NCBI GenBank assembly: GCA_002716125.1
Contig: PAZH01000037.1
Span: 1-35,571, forward strand
Source: Rhodospirillaceae bacterium
GTDB taxonomy: Bacteria; Pseudomonadota; Alphaproteobacteria; UBA8366
Direction: 5' to 3'
DNA length: 35,571 bases
Shown here piece by piece: positions 31,136 to 35,571 of this stretch (position 1 is the stretch's first letter; the number at the start of each line of letters is the position of its first letter). The translations under genes and the position numbers were made by a program. A model generated the notes under the pieces. That model saw only the letters and a list, made by a program, of their open reading frames with translations. It was not told the origin of the DNA and did not search any database.

Positions 31136-32803
31136 CTAGGTCTCGCGGCCGTAGTCGCGTTTCGCGCCTTCTTCTGTGATGTAGCCCGCCTTCAGATCGC
31201 GGTCGATGTCCGCCGCATCGCGTTCGGCCGGGTCGCCGTGACCGCCGCCGCCCGGTAATTTCAGGTGCACCACCTCGCCCACCTCGAACGGGAACTCGGG
31301 CGAACTTGAAGGCGCGATGTTCTGGCCGTCGCGCGTGATTTCAGCGAGCGCCCCCGGCTTGCCGCCGCCAAGCCCCTGCGGCGGGAAGCGCATCCGACCC
31401 GCCGCCCCTGCAAAGACCAGCGGCTGTTTCGGTGCGGTACCGGGTTCGTAGGCTTCGAAGATCAATTCTTGCCCCAAGCCGCCCCGCGACGCGCCCGGGC
31501 CGCCCGAATCCGGGATCAGCTCGCGCGCGTGGTAGAGGATCGGCGTCTCGTGTTCCGACCACTCGATCGAGACATCGCGGACGTTGTAGGGGAAGCTCAC
31601 AGCCGAGAGACCGTCCGCCCCCGGGCGCCCGCCCATGCCGCCGAAAGAGTGCTGGTGTAGCGCGTAAGCCTCACCATCCGGCTTGTTGCCGGTCACATAG
31701 AACTGCCAAGTCGGCAGCGAGCCCGATTCCGCCGGCACCCGGTCCGGCACGATCCGCGAGAAGATCTTGAACATCAGCTCGGCGACCAACATCCCGGCAC
31801 TCAGGCGCCAGAAACAGGCGGCAGGATAGCTCGGGTTCAACAGGCTGCCTTCCGGTGCCGTCAAGGTGATCGGGCGGTAGGTGCCTTGGTTGTTCGGCAG
31901 GCTTGGGTCGCAGATCATTTTGACCGGCACGGCCACATAGGCGCGCGAGAAGTTGATTGGACAATTGACCGGCCGGCGGACCTGCGGGGCCGTCCCCGTG
32001 AAGTCGGCGTAGAGCTGATCGCCCTCGATCTTGACGGTGACGACGAGCGGCTGCGGCTCTTCGATGCCGTCGATATCCATCATCATCTCTTCGCGCCACT
32101 CGCCGTCCGGCAGCTCGCGGAGACCGGCGCGGATACCCTCTTCCGTGCGCCCTGTGATTTCGTCCGAGACCTCGCGGAGGTCCGGGAAATCGAACTCCGC
32201 GCAAAGCCGCTCCAGCTCGCGGCAGCCGGCCCAACCGGTCGCCACCTGGGCGCGCAAATCCCCGATCATCTTTTCGGAGTAACGCACGTTGCGGCGGATC
32301 AAATCGAACAGCATCTCGTTCGGCTCGCCCGCATCGTAGAGTCGCAGCATCGGAATGATCAGGCCTTCCTCGAAGACCTCTTCCGACAGGCCGGAGCCTT
32401 TACGTCCACCGATATCGACATGGTGGATCGTATTCACCGAAAACCCGATCAGCTTGCCCTTATGGAAGGCCGGCGTCGTGATGAAGATATCCGCCGTCTG
32501 CCCGTTGCAGAGCCAAGGGTCGTTGCAAATGAAGACGTCACCCGGATTGACAGTCTCGGGCGGAAAGGCCTCGACAAGGTTGGCGCCGAAGGCCGGCATG
32601 CAACCTGTGTGGCCCGTAGCGCCAAGCCAGGTCTGCGCCATCAGGTGGCCCCGGTCGTCAAGCAGGCCCGTCGACATGTCGTGCACCTCGACCACGTCGT
32701 GGCTGAAGGCGGTCCGGAACATGGTCGTGGCCATCTCGTCCGCAATCGCGATCAGGCGCGGCCAAATGACGTCGAGCGGCAGTTCGGTGTTACGAAGGGC
32801 CAT
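31136..32803 (-). CDS. hyuB: Hydantoinase B/oxoprolinase family protein
   Basis: A 555-residue hydantoinase B/oxoprolinase subunit. Typical motifs are MATTMFRTAFSHDVVEVHDMSTGLLD near the start, FICNDPWLCNGQTADIF, INTIHHVDIGGRKGSG-type sequence (SVNTIHHVDIGG here), and the late GGLGQELIFEAY and LPGGGGHGDPAERD. With HyuA it hydrolyses hydantoins or 5-oxoproline-like rings using ATP. ATG 32803 has a GGAG site and lies 4 bases after the hyuA stop. The protein is slightly longer than minimal HyuB. The exact ring substrate is unknown. Confidence 0.92.
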   Translation of the reverse strand: MALRNTELPLDVIWPRLIAIADEMATTMFRTAFSHDVVEVHDMSTGLLDDRGHLMAQTWLGATGHTGCMPAFGANLVEAFPPETVNPGDVFICNDPWLCNGQTADIFITTPAFHKGKLIGFSVNTIHHVDIGGRKGSGLSEEVFEEGLIIPMLRLYDAGEPNEMLFDLIRRNVRYSEKMIGDLRAQVATGWAGCRELERLCAEFDFPDLREVSDEITGRTEEGIRAGLRELPDGEWREEMMMDIDGIEEPQPLVVTVKIEGDQLYADFTGTAPQVRRPVNCPINFSRAYVAVPVKMICDPSLPNNQGTYRPITLTAPEGSLLNPSYPAACFWRLSAGMLVAELMFKIFSRIVPDRVPAESGSLPTWQFYVTGNKPDGEAYALHQHSFGGMGGRPGADGLSAVSFPYNVRDVSIEWSEHETPILYHARELIPDSGGPGASRGGLGQELIFEAYEPGTAPKQPLVFAGAAGRMRFPPQGLGGGKPGALAEITRDGQNIAPSSSPEFPFEVGEVVHLKLPGGGGHGDPAERDAADIDRDLKAGYITEEGAKRDYGRET

Positions 32804-32807
32804 TGCC

Positions 32808-34889
32808 TTAAACTCCTTCCAATGTGATGACCAACGAGCCGTAGTCATCGATCTCGACCGACCCATCAGCGTCGACGATGGTTGTCGACGTCACTTCTTC
32901 AATGACGCAGGGTCCCGGGAACGTCATACCGGGGCGCAGGGTCGCCCGATCGTAAACGGCGAACGGGATCATCTCGCCGCGCGACGGCGAATAGGCTTGG
33001 CGCTCGCCCGATGGCGCGGCCGCCGCCCCGTCGCCCTTGGGCGCCGGTGTCAGATCGAGCCCGGCGCCGGCGATCTCGCCCAGCACCCGCAGGTTGACGA
33101 TTTCCGCCGGGACGTCGTCGTAGAAATAACCGTATTTCTCGCGATAAAGCCGCGCGAAAGTCTCGAAGACATTGTCGCCGTCGGGCCGGCCTTCGAGCGG
33201 CACGGTCACTTGATAGCTCTGGCCGATATAACCGACATCGAGGGCACGACGGAAACGACGCTCGCCCGCCTCTTCGATCCCATCGAGCAAGGTTTCGATC
33301 TCCGTCGCCATCGCATCCATCTGTCCGGTGATGTCGTCCGCATCCAAGGTGCGGATCGGCGCTTTGTAGGTCCGCACGATGTCATAGGCGGGCGGTGCCA
33401 CCAGTAGCCCGAGGGCTGAGAGGACTCCCGCGCGCAAGGGCACGATCAGCTTTTGTATATGGAGCTTGCGGGCCAGGTTATACGCATGAACCGGCCCGGC
33501 CCCGCCGAAGGCTACCATCGTCGCCGCTTCGGGATTGCCGCCGCGCTCCGTGACGTGCATGCGCACGGCCGCCGCCATGGTTTCGTTGATCACGTCGTGA
33601 ACCGTCCAGGCCGCCTGCAGGGTGGTACGTCCCTGCGGCGTGCCGATGTCCCGCTCGAGACCGGCTGCGGCTCCCGCATCGTCGAGCGACATGGTACCGC
33701 CCGCGAAGTTACCGGGATTAAGATATCCCAATGTGAGATCGGCATCCGTCACTGTCGGCCGGTCGCCGCCTTGGCGGTAACAGATCGGCCCCGGATCGGC
33801 GCTGGCACTCTCCGGCCCGACCTGCACGATGCCCATCTGGTTAACACCGGCGATACTGCCGCCGCCCGCCCCGATCTCGATCATATTGACCGCCGGCACG
33901 CCGACGGGAAATCCGCTCGACTTGGTGAAACGTTTCGAGCGCGCGACTTCCAACTCGTCCGTGATCGGCAGCGCCTGATCGCGGATGAGACACGCCTTCG
34001 CCGTCGTCCCGCCCATGTCGAAGGAGAGTACGTCTTGGATGCCCAAGAGCTCCGCCAGCTGGCGGCCGACAATGGCGCCCGCCACGGGGCCGGATTCGAT
34101 CAAACGGATCGGAAAATCGCCGGCCGTCGTCGTTGAGCCGAGGCCGCCGTTGGAAAGCATGATGTGCAATGGCGCCTTGTAGCCGTTGCTCTGTAAACCG
34201 TCGTCGAGATTGGCGAGATAATGCTGCGCCAAGGGTTTCACGTAACCGTTCACCACCGTCGTGCTGGTGCGCTCGAACTCCTTGATCTGCGGCAGTACGT
34301 CGGACGAGAGTGTGACCGCGATTTCCGGCGCCAGTTCTTTCAAATAAGCCGCGGCAGCCTGTTCGTTCGCCGGATTGACGTAGGAGTGCAGGAAGGCGAC
34401 CGCGACCGAGGTCACGTTTTCGGCGCGCATGGCTTCGACCGCCCGCTCGATATCCTCGCGCTGCACGGCCTTGAGGACGGCGCCGTCGGAGAAAACACGT
34501 TCCTCGACCGGCAAACGCAGCCAGCGCGGGACCAGCGGCTCCGGCGGATCGGCAAAAAGCTCGTAGGTCGTGACGCGCACATGGCGGCGCAGCTCGAGAA
34601 TGTCGCGAAATCCCTTTGTCGTGAGCAGAGCCGTGACGGCGCCTTTCCGCTCGATGACCGAATTCGCCACCAGGGTCGTCGCATGGGCGATCCGGCGGGT
34701 CGCCTCGATATGACCAGCGCAATTCGCATCGAAGGCACGCACACCCGTCAGAATACCGACGGAGGGATCGGCCGGTGTCGTCAGGGACTTCGCGATGTGG
34801 ATTTCCCGGTCGCTTTCGTCTAGCAACACGAAATCGGTGAAAGTACCGCCGACATCGACGCCAAGGCGGTAGGAAGGGCTATCGGTCAT
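32808..34889 (-). CDS. hyuA: Hydantoinase/oxoprolinase subunit A
   Basis: A 693-residue hydantoinase A/oxoprolinase subunit. The N-terminal ATPase-like GVDVGGTFTDFVLLDE (residue 10 on), the FDMGGTTAKACLI phosphate motif mid-protein and the C-terminal GPCVIEEVTSTTIV are all typical. HyuA binds ATP and phosphorylates the ring substrate that HyuB opens. It precedes hyuB by 4 bases on the same strand. Upstream, about 70 bases away, is an ATP-grasp ligase on the same strand that may belong to the operon. The function in this organism is inferred from the family. Confidence 0.93.
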   Translation of the reverse strand: MTDSPSYRLGVDVGGTFTDFVLLDESDREIHIAKSLTTPADPSVGILTGVRAFDANCAGHIEATRRIAHATTLVANSVIERKGAVTALLTTKGFRDILELRRHVRVTTYELFADPPEPLVPRWLRLPVEERVFSDGAVLKAVQREDIERAVEAMRAENVTSVAVAFLHSYVNPANEQAAAAYLKELAPEIAVTLSSDVLPQIKEFERTSTTVVNGYVKPLAQHYLANLDDGLQSNGYKAPLHIMLSNGGLGSTTTAGDFPIRLIESGPVAGAIVGRQLAELLGIQDVLSFDMGGTTAKACLIRDQALPITDELEVARSKRFTKSSGFPVGVPAVNMIEIGAGGGSIAGVNQMGIVQVGPESASADPGPICYRQGGDRPTVTDADLTLGYLNPGNFAGGTMSLDDAGAAAGLERDIGTPQGRTTLQAAWTVHDVINETMAAAVRMHVTERGGNPEAATMVAFGGAGPVHAYNLARKLHIQKLIVPLRAGVLSALGLLVAPPAYDIVRTYKAPIRTLDADDITGQMDAMATEIETLLDGIEEAGERRFRRALDVGYIGQSYQVTVPLEGRPDGDNVFETFARLYREKYGYFYDDVPAEIVNLRVLGEIAGAGLDLTPAPKGDGAAAAPSGERQAYSPSRGEMIPFAVYDRATLRPGMTFPGPCVIEEVTSTTIVDADGSVEIDDYGSLVITLEGV

Positions 34890-34959
34890 ATTCGAACCAG
34901 TTCGTTTAGGTCGTCAGCGGGTAATGAGGTATCCGTCGAAAGCGGCCCGGCAACCACCC

Positions 34960-35571
34960 TTATTCATAGGGCCGCTTAAAGAGCCGCGCGTCTTTCGGAG
35001 TCGGGTCGGCGGGCAGGCGTGAGTTCCGGAATTCTTCCACGGCTTCCTCGATCAATTTGGACAGCAGTTCCGTGAACAGGATCGGCGGATCGGCCGCTTC
35101 CCAAAGGAAATAGCCGAAGGAACCCGGGCACGGATTGACCTCGTTCAGCCAAATCTCGCCGGTCTCTTCGTCACCGAGGAAATCAATGCGCGGCGCGCCG
35201 GTACCGCCCACAGCCTCAAAAGCCGCCGACGCCCATTTGCGGATATTCGCTTCCAGTTCGGCGGGGATATCGGGATTGATATCGCGGGTGAGCGACAACA
35301 TGCCCTCGCTTGCCGCGCCGGGGCTTTTGGTGCCGCCCTTCTTACCGCCGCCGCCCGACATGTATTTCTCTTTGAAGTCGAGCAGTTCCGAAGCCCGTTT
35401 CGGGCGTTCGATCGCGGAGGTGCGAATTTCGCCGCCAAATCGGGAGACCGAGACGTTGTATTCGACCAGGTTGGTCACGAACGGTTCGACAATGGCAACC
35501 GGATCGAGGCGAAAAATAGATGGCAGAACTTCGCGGAGTTGCTCCATGTCATCGACCTTGGCGACACCGAT
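34960..35571 (-). CDS. D-Ala-D-Ala-ligase-like ATP-grasp protein, C-terminal part (cut by window edge)
   Basis: The last 203 codons of a frame that continues past the right edge of the window. The visible part resembles the ATP-grasp C-terminal domain of D-alanine-D-alanine ligases: IVEPFVTNLVEYNVSVS, LDFKEKY, and RIDFLGDEETGEIWLNEVNPCPGS with the Mg-binding Asp, Glu and Asn. It differs from Ddl after the motif (FGYFLWEAADPP) and has a glycine/lysine-rich insert near GGGGKKGGTK. The true ligase substrate cannot be told. It is upstream of hyuA on the same strand. Confidence 0.8.
   Translation of the reverse strand: MGVAKVDDMEQLREVLPSIFRLDPVAIVEPFVTNLVEYNVSVSRFGGEIRTSAIERPKRASELLDFKEKYMSGGGGKKGGTKSPGAASEGMLSLTRDINPDIPAELEANIRKWASAAFEAVGGTGAPRIDFLGDEETGEIWLNEVNPCPGSFGYFLWEAADPPILFTELLSKLIEEAVEEFRNSRLPADPTPKDARLFKRPYE

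Noticed and set aside
31886..33407. Long plus-strand frames opposite hyuB and hyuA.
   Set aside because: They mirror strongly conserved minus-strand genes and show no recognisable motif or ribosome site.

Overview
The window looks like a gene-dense stretch of a GC-rich alphaproteobacterial chromosome. I base this on codon use, short ATGA-type gene overlaps, gene content (MmgE/PrpD, TauD/TfdA, HyuAB, protocatechuate dioxygenase, many short-chain dehydrogenases) and two families of intergenic palindromes common in that class. No rRNA, tRNA, CRISPR, transposase or phage gene was recognised. Almost everything is catabolic: dehydratases, amidohydrolases, dioxygenases, oxidoreductases and ring-cleavage enzymes, arranged as small operons for scavenging organic acids, amides and aromatics.

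Layout. 1-3962 (minus): amidohydrolase, SDR, MmgE/PrpD and a MaoC-type dehydratase cut by the window edge. 4113-6000 (plus): metallo-beta-lactamase-fold hydrolase and aldo/keto reductase. 5997-8994 (minus): acyl-CoA ligase, thiolase and MaoC-like hydratase, joined by 4-base overlaps. 9031-11392 (minus): a Cache/HAMP histidine kinase with a late in-frame TAA, then a peroxiredoxin whose reading frame has a TGA exactly at the peroxidatic cysteine, then a terminator hairpin. 11612-13776 (plus): TauD/TfdA dioxygenase and FAD oxidoreductase. 13780-14658 (minus): a second MBL hydrolase; 14740-15384 (plus): an alpha/beta-hydrolase-like protein lacking the catalytic serine. 15621-18233 (minus): amidase, pcaH, pcaG. 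18332-20994: a second TauD/TfdA dioxygenase, a frameshifted PAS gene and a Rieske oxygenase. 21009-25985 (minus): beta-hydroxyacid dehydrogenase, D-aminoacylase-type amidohydrolase, cupin and two tandem SDR paralogues. 26100-28181: a cysteine-dioxygenase-like cupin divergent from two ATC-hydrolase-family genes. 28216-30082: a PAS gene and a C45-type Ntn-hydrolase interrupted by TAA. 30137-35571 (minus): partial ATP-grasp ligase, hyuA, hyuB and an Asp/Glu racemase/maleate isomerase-family enzyme.

The strongest unusual signal is the peroxiredoxin at 9081-9527. Read through its TGA it is one continuous 148-residue PrxQ/Bcp-like protein. The TGA sits where the catalytic cysteine belongs, and a hairpin with a G/U-containing apical loop lies at the distance expected of a bacterial SECIS. 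I call it a probable selenoprotein. Three other genes are interrupted by TAA or a frameshift, which cannot be selenocysteine; these are pseudogenes or sequence errors and are the main reason for caution about the TGA.
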